Notes: generated by a model not told the origin, from the sequence alone. A stretch of 64,000 bases of DNA from Cryobacterium sp. Y57 (GCF_002929505.1 NZ_PJJL01000072.1:62001-126000), one strand, 5' to 3'; positions 1 through 9,124 are shown, counted from the first letter of the stretch. Numbers and translations are program-made.

Positions 1-122
1 GGATGCCCGACGTACAGGACGTGATTACCCGCGTTGCGGGCAAGGTCAAAACTTCAGTCTCGCAGAAATACGGGCTTTATGCCACGTTTGACCACCCATT
101 TGCCTACGTAACCGTTTGGTGA
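1..122 (+). CDS. 3' end of an unidentified CDS (cut by window edge)
   Basis: An open frame enters from the left edge and stops with TGA at 120-122, leaving about 39 C-terminal residues that end in Phe-Ala-Tyr-Val-Thr-Val-Trp. The ATG at 3 is in frame but is probably internal, because no ribosome binding site is visible. I do not recognise the family from so short a tail. The next gene remnant starts 115 bases downstream behind its own palindrome, so this fragment may be the last gene of a separate unit or part of the same catabolic locus. Confidence 0.4.
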   Translation, partial: MPDVQDVITRVAGKVKTSVSQKYGLYATFDHPFAYVTVW

Positions 123-220
123 CAGAGGGGCTTACCCCCTGCCCAAGGTTGCACTCAGCCCGTCCAGAATGACCTCACACGGCCGACGGCCCCGCAATCC
201 CCTCCGTCGGTTGACAGAAT

Positions 221-235
221 TGGATACAGTATCCA
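221..235. promoter_or_regulatory. Perfect palindromic operator candidate (GntR type)
   Basis: The bases TGGATAC-A-GTATCCA form a perfect 7-1-7 inverted repeat one base before the ATG of the CoA-transferase remnant. A TTGACA hexamer lies just upstream at 211-216. Palindromes built on GTAT/ATAC half-sites are typical of FCD-type GntR repressors, and a broken GntR gene lies at 1880-2406. The left part closely resembles the site at 23066-23085. The operator role is inference. Confidence 0.55.
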
Positions 236-236
236 G

Positions 237-572
237 ATGATTGGGAATGTTGACGCAACCCTCACGACCGGGCCGCTGGACGGCATCCGTGTTGCCGATT
301 TTTCCCGCGTGCTCGCCGGGCCATTTGCCACGCTGAGGGTGGAGCGCCGTCGGCACTGACAAACAGTTCAGCACCCTCCTGCAGTTCAGCACCCTCCTGC
401 AGATGGTCGGGCTACCCGAACTTAGCGGCGACGCCCGCTTTGAACCAACGCGAACCGCCTCGTGCACCGCACCGTGCTCAAGTCCTTGCTCAAGAAACAA
501 CTCAAGACGCGCTCCGTCGCCCCGCTCGGCGAGCACACCGGTGCCACATTCTTCGATAACCGGCCTTGCTGA
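237..572 (+). pseudogene. CaiB/BaiF class III CoA-transferase remnant
   Basis: The frame from ATG 237 gives the family's N-terminus (Gly-Pro-Leu-Asp-Gly-Ile-Arg-Val-Ala-Asp, then Ser-Arg-Val-Leu-Ala-Gly-Pro-Phe-Ala-Thr) but stops at 357-359 after 40 residues. C-terminal family sequence resumes about 400-450 in one frame (Gly-Asp-Ala-Arg-Phe) and then, after a shift near 450, in another (Asn-Arg-Leu-Val-His-Arg, later Pro-Leu-Gly-Glu-His-Thr), ending at TGA 570-572. A full member has about 400 residues, so most of the middle is deleted and the rest carries several indels. Beside gcdH it was probably the glutarate CoA-transferase that makes glutaryl-CoA; that role is inferred from context. Confidence 0.75.
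364..399 (+). repeat. 18-bp perfect tandem duplication
   Basis: The unit CAGTTCAGCACCCTCCTG occurs twice head to tail (364-381 and 382-399) inside the CoA-transferase remnant, where the central part of the gene is missing. It is probably a by-product of the rearrangement that destroyed the gene. Confidence 0.9.
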
Positions 573-641
573 GCGCCGCGCAGCCTGACCGATCCTAGAA
601 ACCGACCGTAAGCATCCGCTTCACCGACCGAAAGACGACTC

Positions 642-1847
642 ATGCCCGCTGCCGCCCTGAGCAATGCCGAACCGACCGAAACCGACCTGACCGATGCCGC
701 CGACCTCGTGGGCATCGATTCCCTGCTGACCGAGACCGAGACCGCTCTGCGGGGCGAGGTGCGAGCGTTCGTCAACACCACCATCAAGCCCAACATCGCC
801 GGGTGGTATGAGAAAGCGGTCTTTCCGCTCGAAATCATTCCGCAGATGGCCAAACTCGGTCTGCTCGGCATGCACCTCACGGGCTATGGCTGTCCCGGAC
901 GCAGCGCGGTCGAATACGGACTCGCCGCTCTCGAACTGGAGGCCGGCGACTCCGGGCTGCGCACCTTTGTGAGTGTGCAGGGCTCGCTCGCGATGAGCGC
1001 TATCCACAAGCACGGCTCCGAGGATCAGAAGAAGGAGTGGCTGCCGCGCATGGCCACCGGTGAGGTGATCGGCTGCTTCGGGCTGACCGAGCCCAGTGCC
1101 GGCTCCGACCCGGCCAGCATGACCACCTTTGCGCGCCGTGACGGCAGCGACTGGGTGATCAACGGCATCAAGCGCTGGATCGGCCTGGCCTCGGTCGCAC
1201 AGGTCGCGATCATCTGGGCGATGACGGATGAGGGGATCCGCGGCTTCGTCGTGCCCACCGATACTCCCGGTTTCCTGGCGACGCCGATCGAGCAGAAGCT
1301 CTCGATGCGTGCCTCGATTCAATGTGAGATTCAGCTGACCGAGCTGCGCCTACCCGACTCGGCGATGCTGCCCCAGGCACGCGGCCTGCGCGGACCATTC
1401 GAATGCCTGAACGAGGCCCGATACGGCATCGTCTGGGGCGTCATGGGCGCGGCCCGCGACAGCTACCTCACCGCGCTGGCCTTCTCGAAAGAGCGGATGC
1501 AGTTCGGCACACTGCTCGCCGGCTTCCAAATCACCCAGCAGAAGCTGGTGAACATGGCCCTCGAAATCAATAAGGGCACCCTGCTTGCATTGCAGCTCGG
1601 CCGACTCAAGGACGCCGGCACGCTCGCCCCGCACCAGATCTCGTTCGGTAAGCTCAACAACTGCCGCGAAGCCATTGCCATCTGCCGCGAGGCTCGTGCG
1701 ATGCTCGGCGGGAACGGCATCACCCTCGACTATTCCCCGATGCGACATGCCAACAATCTGGAGAGCGTGCGCACCTACGAGGGCACCGACGAGGTGCACA
1801 CCCTCATTCTCGGCCAGCAAATCACCGGCATCGCGGCGTTTCGCTGA
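642..1847 (+). CDS. gcdH: Glutaryl-CoA dehydrogenase
   Basis: A 401-residue flavoprotein of the acyl-CoA dehydrogenase family that would oxidise and decarboxylate glutaryl-CoA to crotonyl-CoA, in the degradation of lysine, tryptophan or glutarate. The length and whole fold are intact: FAD-binding Cys-Phe-Gly-Leu-Thr-Glu-Pro about 145-151, the GCDH-type stretch Gly-Pro-Phe-Glu-Cys-Leu-Asn-Glu-Ala-Arg-Tyr-Gly, and Thr-Tyr-Glu-Gly-Thr-Asp near the C-terminus, whose Glu about 380 is the catalytic base. The ATG at 642 follows no strong ribosome binding site. The flanking CoA-transferase and GntR genes are both wrecked, so the enzyme may now depend on another CoA-activation route and may be unregulated. 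Confidence 0.92.
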   Translation: MPAAALSNAEPTETDLTDAADLVGIDSLLTETETALRGEVRAFVNTTIKPNIAGWYEKAVFPLEIIPQMAKLGLLGMHLTGYGCPGRSAVEYGLAALELEAGDSGLRTFVSVQGSLAMSAIHKHGSEDQKKEWLPRMATGEVIGCFGLTEPSAGSDPASMTTFARRDGSDWVINGIKRWIGLASVAQVAIIWAMTDEGIRGFVVPTDTPGFLATPIEQKLSMRASIQCEIQLTELRLPDSAMLPQARGLRGPFECLNEARYGIVWGVMGAARDSYLTALAFSKERMQFGTLLAGFQITQQKLVNMALEINKGTLLALQLGRLKDAGTLAPHQISFGKLNNCREAIAICREARAMLGGNGITLDYSPMRHANNLESVRTYEGTDEVHTLILGQQITGIAAFR

Positions 1848-1879
1848 GTCGCCTTATTCGTTGAGTTAGGGTTTTCACC

Positions 1880-2406
1880 GTGCCTTCCCCCGAGCGAACC
1901 CAGCATCCAACAAAGCGCCCGCCGACCGTTCCGGCGTTCGTGCTCGGTGAGCTTCGCCGGCTGATTGCCGTCGGCGAGCTGGTTCCCGGCCAGCCATTGC
2001 GGCAGGAAGACCTGGCCGAACGCCTCGGCGTCAGCCGGGTTCCGGTGCTCGAGGCGCACAACACGCTCGAATCCGAGGGCATGTCGTGCACGAGCCGCAT
2101 TACGGCTACCGGGTGACCGAGCTGTCCCTCGCCGACCTGATCGAGGTCTACCGGCGGTTTCACTTCGTGCTTGTGACAAGCGCCGGGCTTCCGCGGCTCG
2201 AACGTATTCTGCGCGCGCTCTGAGATTCAACCGAAGCCTACCGCCGGCTTTACTATGAGGATCCCGGTAACCGGGCGCTGGTCGAAGGCGAACACGCTGG
2301 GATCGTCAACGCGTTCGCCGCCGGTGATGGCGAGTTGGTCATCCTTTTGCTGGATGAGCATCGCGGCCATGCAATGACTGCCCTCGGTGCGCTGCTGGAG
2401 CATTGA
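1880..2406 (+). pseudogene. GntR/FCD transcriptional regulator, broken
   Basis: The ATG at 1880 opens a winged-helix domain typical of GntR (Leu-Arg-Gln-Glu-Asp-Leu-Ala-Glu-Arg-Leu-Gly-Val-Ser-Arg) but the frame ends at 2116. A shift near 2083 restores family sequence in the +1 frame (His-Glu-Pro-His-Tyr-Gly-Tyr-Arg-Val), which then meets an in-frame TGA at 2221 and continues to TGA 2404-2406. Between the wing and the C-terminal part much of the FCD ligand-binding domain is missing. The gene lies 32 bases after gcdH and was probably its repressor, acting at the palindrome at 221-235 (inference). Confidence 0.8.
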
Positions 2407-2414
2407 GGCTGCGG

Positions 2415-3137
2415 TCAGACCACGCGAAAGGTGAGGTCACCGACCCCGTCAATGCCGGCGGTAACGACGCTTCCCGGCTCAATTCGGCCGACACCGGCGG
2501 GAGTGCCGGTAAAGATGAGATCACCGGGCCGCAAGGTGACAAACCTCGATAGAGCGGCGATCACGTCGGGCACGGGCCAGATCTGGTCGGCAAGGTCGCC
2601 GTCCTGATGGGTCTCACCGTCGACGCTGAGCCAGATTCGAGCCGAAGCGGGATGGCCGATAGCGTTGGCGGTGACGAGCGGCGTGCAGGGTCCGGAGAAA
2701 TCGAAGCCCTTGGCGAGATCCCACGGACGACGCAGCGCCTTGGCAGCATCCTGCAGGTCTCGCCGGGTGAGGTCGACACCGGCGCCGTAACCGACGACGT
2801 GGGTGAGGGCATCCGCTCTGGCGATATCGGCGCCGCCGACGCCGATCGCGACCACGAGCTCCATCTCATAGTGCAGGTTGTCGGTCTCTGGCGGAAAAGG
2901 AACCGTGTGCGGAGCGACCTTGTATGCGGAAACGCCCTCGTCGACCGCGAACACGGCGTCGGCTGGCTTCGCGAAAAAGAACGGCGCCTCACGCTCAGGG
3001 TCATTGCCCATCTCCCGGGCATGCGCGGCGTAGTTGCGGCCGACGCAATACACCCGGTGCACGTAGAAGCGCTCAGCCGAGCCGACGATCGGCAAGCTCG
3101 TGGGTTCGGGTGCCGTGAACGGGCCAGAAGTAGTCAT
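2415..3137 (-). CDS. Fumarylacetoacetate hydrolase-fold protein (fumarylpyruvate hydrolase-like)
   Basis: A 240-residue member of the FAH family, which cleaves C-C bonds of acylpyruvates with a divalent metal. Visible marks are Val-Gly-Arg-Asn-Tyr-Ala near 32, Phe-Phe-Phe-Ala-Lys-Pro near 53-58, the metal-binding stretch His-Tyr-Glu-Met-Glu-Leu-Val-Val near 89, and Phe-Thr-Gly-Thr-Pro-Ala-Gly-Val-Gly close to the end. The size matches the short fumarylpyruvate/acylpyruvate hydrolases of the gentisate pathway rather than the 400-residue eukaryotic FAH. It is followed on the same strand after a gap by no catabolic partner: the AEC permease lies just upstream, so the two may form a transporter-hydrolase pair. 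Exact substrate unknown. Confidence 0.82.
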   Translation of the reverse strand: MTTSGPFTAPEPTSLPIVGSAERFYVHRVYCVGRNYAAHAREMGNDPEREAPFFFAKPADAVFAVDEGVSAYKVAPHTVPFPPETDNLHYEMELVVAIGVGGADIARADALTHVVGYGAGVDLTRRDLQDAAKALRRPWDLAKGFDFSGPCTPLVTANAIGHPASARIWLSVDGETHQDGDLADQIWPVPDVIAALSRFVTLRPGDLIFTGTPAGVGRIEPGSVVTAGIDGVGDLTFRVV

Positions 3138-3153
3138 GCGGTCCTTTCGGGAC

Positions 3154-4074
3154 TCAGGCGAGCAGGGCCGCGATCACGAGCAAAGCGGGCATCGACAGAA
3201 TCGTGGTGAGTAAAACGGTGTCCCGCGTGACAACCAGGGCTCGATCGTAACGCGAGGCGAAATTGAAGATGTTCTGCGCGGTCGGCAACGCTGACACGGC
3301 GACTACAGCGAATAGTTCGGCGCCCTCAAGGCTGAAGACGAAGCGTCCGAACAGAAACGCGATAGTCGGCATCAGTACGACCTTGATCAGGGTGGCTGCT
3401 ACGACCTGTTTGCGTCCGGTTCCGGCCTTCAGCAGTCGTTGGCCGTGCAGCGACATGCCAAACGACAGCAGCACCAGGGGAATGGCGGCTCCGCCGATCA
3501 GTTCGAACGGTGCGAGTATCGGGGCTGGAACCGTGATTCCGAAGGCCGCTACGAGCACGCCGGCTAGCGAGCCGAGAATCATCGGGTTTCGAAACGGCTG
3601 TGTCACGATCGACCCGAACGAGGCCCGTCCTCGGGTGGTCATGTCGAGCACGGCCAGGATGGCAGGTGCCAGAATCACCAGCTGCAGCAGCAGCACGGGA
3701 GCCACATACTGGGCGCTGCCGAGCACGTAGATGGCCACGGGCAGACCGATGTTGTTGGCGTTGACGTAGGTCGCGCTCGACGCACCGAGCACAGTCTCGG
3801 CCAGCGGCGTTCGAAAGAACAGCCGCGCGAGGGCGATGTAGATGAGCACGCCGACCACGATGGTGCAGACAATGGTGACCAGAAATTTAGAGAAGAGCAC
3901 CGACACGTCCGCGTGGGAAAGCACGGTGAACAGCAGCGCGGGAGTTGCGACGAAGAAGGCCATACGGTTGAGTACCCGGCCTGCGCCCACCCCGGCAATG
4001 CCGAATCGCTCGACAAAGTACCCGATCAGGATCACAAACCCGATAATCGAAAAACCGACCACAACACCGCCCAT
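3154..4074 (-). CDS. AEC-family (auxin efflux carrier-like) permease
   Basis: A 306-residue membrane protein with about ten hydrophobic segments and the AEC pattern: Asn-Arg-Met-Ala-Phe-Phe-Val-Ala-Thr-Pro-Ala-Leu-Leu in the second helix, Tyr-Val-Asn-Ala-Asn-Asn-Ile-Gly-Leu-Pro mid-protein and Ala-Leu-Pro-Thr-Ala-Gln-Asn in the last third. Bacterial members export or import organic acids such as malate. The start is placed at ATG 4074 because AGGA lies about eight bases upstream and a hydrophobic helix begins at once; the open frame reaches back to 4218 with Arg-rich sequence that looks non-coding. It lies 16 bases upstream of the FAH-fold hydrolase and is probably cotranscribed with it. Confidence 0.82.
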   Translation of the reverse strand: MGGVVVGFSIIGFVILIGYFVERFGIAGVGAGRVLNRMAFFVATPALLFTVLSHADVSVLFSKFLVTIVCTIVVGVLIYIALARLFFRTPLAETVLGASSATYVNANNIGLPVAIYVLGSAQYVAPVLLLQLVILAPAILAVLDMTTRGRASFGSIVTQPFRNPMILGSLAGVLVAAFGITVPAPILAPFELIGGAAIPLVLLSFGMSLHGQRLLKAGTGRKQVVAATLIKVVLMPTIAFLFGRFVFSLEGAELFAVVAVSALPTAQNIFNFASRYDRALVVTRDTVLLTTILSMPALLVIAALLA

Positions 4075-4154
4075 TCTGACGATCCTAGGGCGTGCCCGAG
4101 CAGGAACCCGCGCGGCCCTTTCGGCCGCGCGATCGACGTTGCTACGCTCAACGC

Positions 4155-4970
4155 ATGCCCCGACTCGACGTTTCTGGCGCTTCCCTCTACTACGAGACCT
4201 ACGGAGACCCCGACTCACCAGCCCTGCTCCTGTTTCACGCGGGCATCGCGACCCTGCGCATGTGGGACCCGCAGATCGCCGCCCTTTCGGCTCACCACTA
4301 CGTCATCCGCTTCGATACCCGCGGTTTTGGCCAGACTACGACCGAGAATGTTGAATTCTCCAATCGAGCGGATGCCACGGCGCTGCTCGATCATCTCGGC
4401 GTGGCTCGGGCCACCCTGATCGGGTGCTCGCGCGGAGGCACGATTGCCATCGATCTTGCCGTGGAAAGCCCCGAGCGCGTCGCGGGCCTGGTCACGATCG
4501 GGTCAGGACCCAGCGGCTTTCCCGATGTGGAGCTCACCGAACGTGAAGACGCGCTGTTCGACAAGCTGGATGCGGCCTTCACCGGCCGCCAATGGCCGCG
4601 ACTGGCGCGGCTCGAGGTTGCACTGTGGGCGGTCGGGCCGACCCGCAAGGCGGCCGATATCGACCCCGCTTTTCTAGCCCTCGCGCAGGAGCTCAATCTG
4701 CGCAACGTCATCCACGCCACGGAAGCGCCGATACCGATTCCGCTCGAGCCCGCCGCGCTCGACCGGGTCAGTGACATCGACGTTCCGGCGCTGGTGACCG
4801 TGGGCGAGCTCGACGTCACGTCGTCGCTGGCTCACTACGAATTTTTGTTAGAGATGCTGCCGCAGGCCAGCGGCTGCACGTTCCGCGACACCGCGCATCT
4901 GCCGAGCGTCGAGCATCCGCTGGAATTTCAGCGCGTGCTGGTCAGCTGGCTCGCGACCAACAACCTCTGA
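4155..4970 (+). CDS. Alpha/beta-fold hydrolase
   Basis: A 271-residue cytosolic hydrolase. It has the oxyanion-side stretch Leu-Leu-Phe-His-Ala-Gly near 25-30, the nucleophile elbow Gly-Cys-Ser-Arg-Gly-Gly (Ser about 92), an acid in Gly-Glu-Leu-Asp-Val near 215 and a His in Thr-Ala-His-Leu-Pro-Ser-Val-Glu-His-Pro near 245, so the catalytic triad is complete. The start at 4155 is chosen because the conserved fold begins there; the open frame extends back to 4092 with Arg/Pro-rich sequence. It is transcribed divergently from the AEC permease. Substrate unknown; the 3-oxoadipate enol-lactonase/esterase branch is the nearest guess. Confidence 0.8.
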   Translation: MPRLDVSGASLYYETYGDPDSPALLLFHAGIATLRMWDPQIAALSAHHYVIRFDTRGFGQTTTENVEFSNRADATALLDHLGVARATLIGCSRGGTIAIDLAVESPERVAGLVTIGSGPSGFPDVELTEREDALFDKLDAAFTGRQWPRLARLEVALWAVGPTRKAADIDPAFLALAQELNLRNVIHATEAPIPIPLEPAALDRVSDIDVPALVTVGELDVTSSLAHYEFLLEMLPQASGCTFRDTAHLPSVEHPLEFQRVLVSWLATNNL

Positions 4971-5089
4971 TCCTTCCGTCTCCTCCCCCGCCCTCCGCGT
5001 CGACAATTCTTCACCCCCTGCGGCGGGGTCTGCCCAGGTTTTCTGTGCCCGGTAGCCTGTGGGCAGAGTGACCGACCGCGGGGAGATCG

Positions 5090-8000
5090 ATGTCAGAGCA
5101 CGAGCCAGTCCAGAGCGGAGAATTCTACCTCCGGCATGCCGGTCGCATCATGTGGCCGCGCGATGCGCGGGACCTTATCGATACGGCGCTCTGCCCGGCC
5201 TGCCACACACCGCTGAGGTCGCCGGTCTGTTCCAGTTGCCGGCTCGACCTGCAGCACGGGACCGCAACCGAATTACTGGTCAGTTCAGCGGATGCCGCAG
5301 CAGCGCTGCAACGTCGCGCCGAGCTGATCGGGCGCATCCGCTACGAAACGGAGACCAGCCGGGTCGCCGTACTTCGGCCTTTCAGCACAGATTCGGTTGC
5401 CACGACGTTGGCGTCACCGGTTCTGCCGGTTCTGCCTGTTCTGCCTGTTCTGCCGACAGCCGCTCCCGCCGTACCGCCCGCCCCGCCCACAAAGCCCCGG
5501 CGTTCCAGCGTGCAGGTCGTACTTCTCTTCATCGGTGTGCTGTTGGTCTCGGTTGCTGCGATCTTCTTTCTCACCGTTGCGTGGATCGTCGCCGGGCTGG
5601 GATTCCGCTTTGTTGTCGTCGCGCTGCTGACCGTGGCGGCTCTCGTGGTCGCCGCCCGGATGCATCGTTCGCGGCTGACATCCACGGCCGAGGGAATCGG
5701 AAGCTTCGCAGTGGTGCTCGTGCTTCTCGACGTATGGGGCATGCGGCAGAACAACCTCTTCGGCCTCGCCGCCGGAGATGGGGCGCTCTACTGGGGAGCC
5801 GCCCTGATAGTGTGCGCGACGCTTTTTCTCGGCTGGCACAACCGATCGAAGCTGCGCGTGGGCAGTATCGCCGGTTTCGTCGTCGCGGTTCCCGGTGTCG
5901 GACTCTTCGCGGCCGGTCTCTTGCAGGGCCAGAACACGCTCACTCGCGTTTTCGTCGGCTTTGTCGGTGCCGCCATCGCAGCCCTGCTGCATCGTGCAAC
6001 GTTGTCCCGGCCCGCGGATGGGCGCCGCTCGCCGGCCTTCGATCGATTCCCCGAGCGGATACTGCTGCTCGCGCTGGGCGCGCTCGCCCTGGTCACGGCG
6101 GCCATCGTCGCGGTCTTCGTAGAGTCCGACAGCCTGATCGCGCCCGTCTGGTGCCTCGGCGCGGTCGCGCTTGTTGCCACGGCCCACGCCGTGCTCGTAC
6201 TGCGCGCGCCGCGGTCCGCGTTGATCGTTGAGAGCGTCGACGTTGCGCAGCCGGCCCGGCACATGGGGGAATACCACGCTTTCGCCTATCTGGCGGCGTC
6301 TCTGGCCGCGTTCGCGGCGGCTGGCATCGCGCCGGTCGTTGCCGGTCGCTCCGACAGTCTGCCGTTTTCACTCACCGTGCCCCTGCTCGTCGCCACCGCT
6401 CTGGCCGTGGCACTCGAACTATTCGCTCGTCACCTCGCTGCGCCCTCAGCCGCACGTACGGCCGGGTTGGTGGCAGCCGTTTCGGCCAGCACCGTCGCAG
6501 CCATTCCGCTACTCCTCACTGCCGGGTATGCCGCCTGGCCACTCATCCAGGCCATAGCAAGCGGGCTACGCGGCCACGAGGTCGTCCTTGACCTTGCCAA
6601 CGCCGACAACGTCTGGGCAGTGCTCGCACTGGTCGGAGTCGGCGCGACACTGCTCATCGGCTGGGCCCTGGGCGGTTTGCTGCGCGCCCGGCGCCAGATC
6701 GTGACCGCGCTCGCACTGGCCGTTGTCATTCTCGCGGTGCCCCTCTGCCCCTCCATCGGGGTTATCGTCGCGCTCTACCTGCTGCTGGGCGCCGGCGCAC
6801 TCATCAGCCTGCTCCGCGCTCGATCGCCTGAGCCAACTTCGGTGCCGCCCACAGTGAATGACGCCGGTCGGTTCTCGCTCGGCTTTCTGGCACCGGCCAC
6901 CGTCGTGTTCCTGGTCGCCGGCGAGACGTTGGGCTATGTCATCAGCTGGGCACACCCCACAACTTGGTGGTTCGGCACGGTATCGCTCGTACTCGCGCTG
7001 TGGTTTGCCCGCCTGTTGGTCACGCACAGGGCTTCAAGCCCTGCGCTCACCAGCCCAACACTCGCGAGCGCCTCCCACGCTCACGCCCGCGGAGCTCTGT
7101 TGGCCGCGGCGATCGCTATCACCTTGGTCGGGGTTGGTCACGTTCCACTGGCCCTCGCGCCGGAACTGCAGTGGTTTGACGCGATCAATCTGGCCAACGT
7201 CACGGCAGCTATCGCCCTCGTAACGGCCCTCCTGCACCTGCTCGTCGCTGCGGCAGCACTTCGGCCAAGGGCGCTCTCCCTTCTCGATCGGCGCTGGGCA
7301 TTCTTCACCCTCCTCGTTCCGAGCGTGGTTGTCTTCGTCCTTCCGATTCGAATGTGGTCGCTTGCCGCCGGCGAATCCCTGCTGCAGCCCGAACCTCTCG
7401 GATCCATCCTGCGCGCCAGTATTCTGGTCGCCGCGTGCTCTTCGTGGATCTTTCTGCGCGCCAACCATGGCGGGCTGCACTCGGAACGTGCAATCGCTGC
7501 CATCGCCTTGGCCCCGGCGGTGTACTTACTGACATGCGAGGTTCTCTTCATAACGGCTGCCGTCACATCCGTTTTCACACTCGCCGCACCGGCTGTCGCC
7601 CTCGTAGTCTGCTCGCTCGCGCTGTTGCGCGGTACAAACCGTGACGGCGGTGCAACCCTGAGCGGCGGTGCGACCGGCACCCTGGATGTGGATTCGACGG
7701 CACGCCGCGACCGGATTGCCCTCGAAATCGGTGCCGCGATTGTGCTCGTGCCTGCCGTGTTCGCCGCGGTAGGCACGGCAAACACGTTAGGCACCGCAGG
7801 CACGTTCCGCTCCCTCGGCTGGCTCGTGATCGTGTTCGCCGGCATCGTGGCGCTCATTATGGCGATCGCGCCCGACGGGCTGTTCGGCTCCCGGTCGAAT
7901 CGCCGCCACTTTGGCTGGCTTGCCCTGTTGCTCGGCACAGCCGGCCTCTGGCTCGGCCTCGATCAGGCAGGTATCGTGGCACTCGAACCGTATGTGCTGC

Positions 8001-9124
8001 CGGTCGCCGGAATCGTGCTCACCACGGCCGCACTGATTCGCCACTATGGCATAACCGATCGCTTGAGCGAAGCAAGTCCGGTAGCCGGTGTGCTGACTTT
8101 CGCCGGGCTGCTCATTGCTCTGGTACCGCTCGCCGTGTCGTCCGAGTCGGGGTCGCTGGTGCGCCCCATCGTGCTCGCCCTCGTGTCTGTGACCCTCATG
8201 ATCGGCGCCGCACTGGTGCGATGGGCTCCGCCGTCGTCAACCTATCTGGCTGCGGCCGGTCTGGCCGGCTCGATAGCCCTCGTCGTCACAGTCTTTGCAC
8301 AGACGCAGCGTCTGGTCGGGGCGCCCGGCGCTCCCGATGGGCGACTCGAGCTCTGGCTGGTTCTTCCCACCCTGGCGGCGATCATGACCGCGGTTTTGCT
8401 GGTCCGCCAAACGGATGCTGAAACCACGGCGCTGCGACGCGGCACGAGCATCGCGCTTGTACTGGTGTGGGCATCCGTTCTGACCTGGGTCGAACTCACC
8501 GTTGTCAGCGCCCCCGCAGATGCCGGGCTGTCAACGCCTCGGGCCGTTCTGCTCGTGCTCGCTCTCTCTGCGGTGCATGTGATCGCTCTCGCGCAGCCCC
8601 GAGCGCCGTTAGGGGCAATCACCGCCTGGATCGTACTCGGGCTGGCCGGCTTGGCCGCTATCACGGTGGCCGGCTCTGGCAAGGTCGACCCGTTTGAACT
8701 CGTCACCGTACCGGTGGCGTTGGCGCTGATCGGGTCGGGCTGGCTGCGCCTGCACAGCGATCCACGAGCGCGCAGTTGGCCCTGGTTTGGTCCGGGACTG
8801 TCGTTGCTGCTGGTGCCGTCGCTGCTGCTCGATCTCACGTATAACGACCTGTGGCGCATCGTCAGCCTCGGAATTGCAGCGATCATTGTGCTTGTGATCG
8901 GTAGCACGTGGAAATTGCAAGCGCCGTTCGTGATTGATGCTGTCGTGCTGCTCATCCACGGTGTCGCCCAGCTCTGGCCATGGATCGCCCTGACCTACAG
9001 TGTGATTCCGTGGTTCCTCTGGCTCGGTGGCGGCGGCATTCTGCTCATCGTGCTCGCTGCACGCTACGAACAGCGCATCGCGAACCTCAAGTCGGTTGCC
9101 CTGCGCATCAGTGCGCTGCGGTAG
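5090..9124 (+). CDS. Giant zinc-ribbon, multi-pass membrane protein (SCO7613 C-terminal domain type)
   Basis: A 1344-residue protein. The N-terminal cytosolic part has a zinc ribbon with four cysteines (35, 38, 47, 50), then a Pro-rich linker with a Val-Leu-Pro triplet repeat near 110-122. From about 140 to the end there are more than thirty hydrophobic segments with short loops. This layout matches actinobacterial membrane proteins named after the Streptomyces SCO7613 C-terminal domain, whose function is unknown. GGGGAG about five bases before ATG 5090 supports the start. It stands alone between divergent and convergent neighbours. The pure Leu/Val/Ala composition suggests a scaffold or polymer/lipid handling role, but this is speculation. 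Confidence 0.75.
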   Translation: MSEHEPVQSGEFYLRHAGRIMWPRDARDLIDTALCPACHTPLRSPVCSSCRLDLQHGTATELLVSSADAAAALQRRAELIGRIRYETETSRVAVLRPFSTDSVATTLASPVLPVLPVLPVLPTAAPAVPPAPPTKPRRSSVQVVLLFIGVLLVSVAAIFFLTVAWIVAGLGFRFVVVALLTVAALVVAARMHRSRLTSTAEGIGSFAVVLVLLDVWGMRQNNLFGLAAGDGALYWGAALIVCATLFLGWHNRSKLRVGSIAGFVVAVPGVGLFAAGLLQGQNTLTRVFVGFVGAAIAALLHRATLSRPADGRRSPAFDRFPERILLLALGALALVTAAIVAVFVESDSLIAPVWCLGAVALVATAHAVLVLRAPRSALIVESVDVAQPARHMGEYHAFAYLAASLAAFAAAGIAPVVAGRSDSLPFSLTVPLLVATALAVALELFARHLAAPSAARTAGLVAAVSASTVAAIPLLLTAGYAAWPLIQAIASGLRGHEVVLDLANADNVWAVLALVGVGATLLIGWALGGLLRARRQIVTALALAVVILAVPLCPSIGVIVALYLLLGAGALISLLRARSPEPTSVPPTVNDAGRFSLGFLAPATVVFLVAGETLGYVISWAHPTTWWFGTVSLVLALWFARLLVTHRASSPALTSPTLASASHAHARGALLAAAIAITLVGVGHVPLALAPELQWFDAINLANVTAAIALVTALLHLLVAAAALRPRALSLLDRRWAFFTLLVPSVVVFVLPIRMWSLAAGESLLQPEPLGSILRASILVAACSSWIFLRANHGGLHSERAIAAIALAPAVYLLTCEVLFITAAVTSVFTLAAPAVALVVCSLALLRGTNRDGGATLSGGATGTLDVDSTARRDRIALEIGAAIVLVPAVFAAVGTANTLGTAGTFRSLGWLVIVFAGIVALIMAIAPDGLFGSRSNRRHFGWLALLLGTAGLWLGLDQAGIVALEPYVLPVAGIVLTTAALIRHYGITDRLSEASPVAGVLTFAGLLIALVPLAVSSESGSLVRPIVLALVSVTLMIGAALVRWAPPSSTYLAAAGLAGSIALVVTVFAQTQRLVGAPGAPDGRLELWLVLPTLAAIMTAVLLVRQTDAETTALRRGTSIALVLVWASVLTWVELTVVSAPADAGLSTPRAVLLVLALSAVHVIALAQPRAPLGAITAWIVLGLAGLAAITVAGSGKVDPFELVTVPVALALIGSGWLRLHSDPRARSWPWFGPGLSLLLVPSLLLDLTYNDLWRIVSLGIAAIIVLVIGSTWKLQAPFVIDAVVLLIHGVAQLWPWIALTYSVIPWFLWLGGGGILLIVLAARYEQRIANLKSVALRISALR

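Noticed and set aside
5011..5030. Hairpin ACCCC/GGGGT after the alpha/beta hydrolase gene
   Set aside because: Only five pairs and no T-tract; expected by chance in GC-rich DNA.
5414..6277. Long antisense frames under the 5090-9124 gene
   Set aside because: Composition is Arg/Asp/Gln-rich with no domains; they mirror the codon bias of the true gene.
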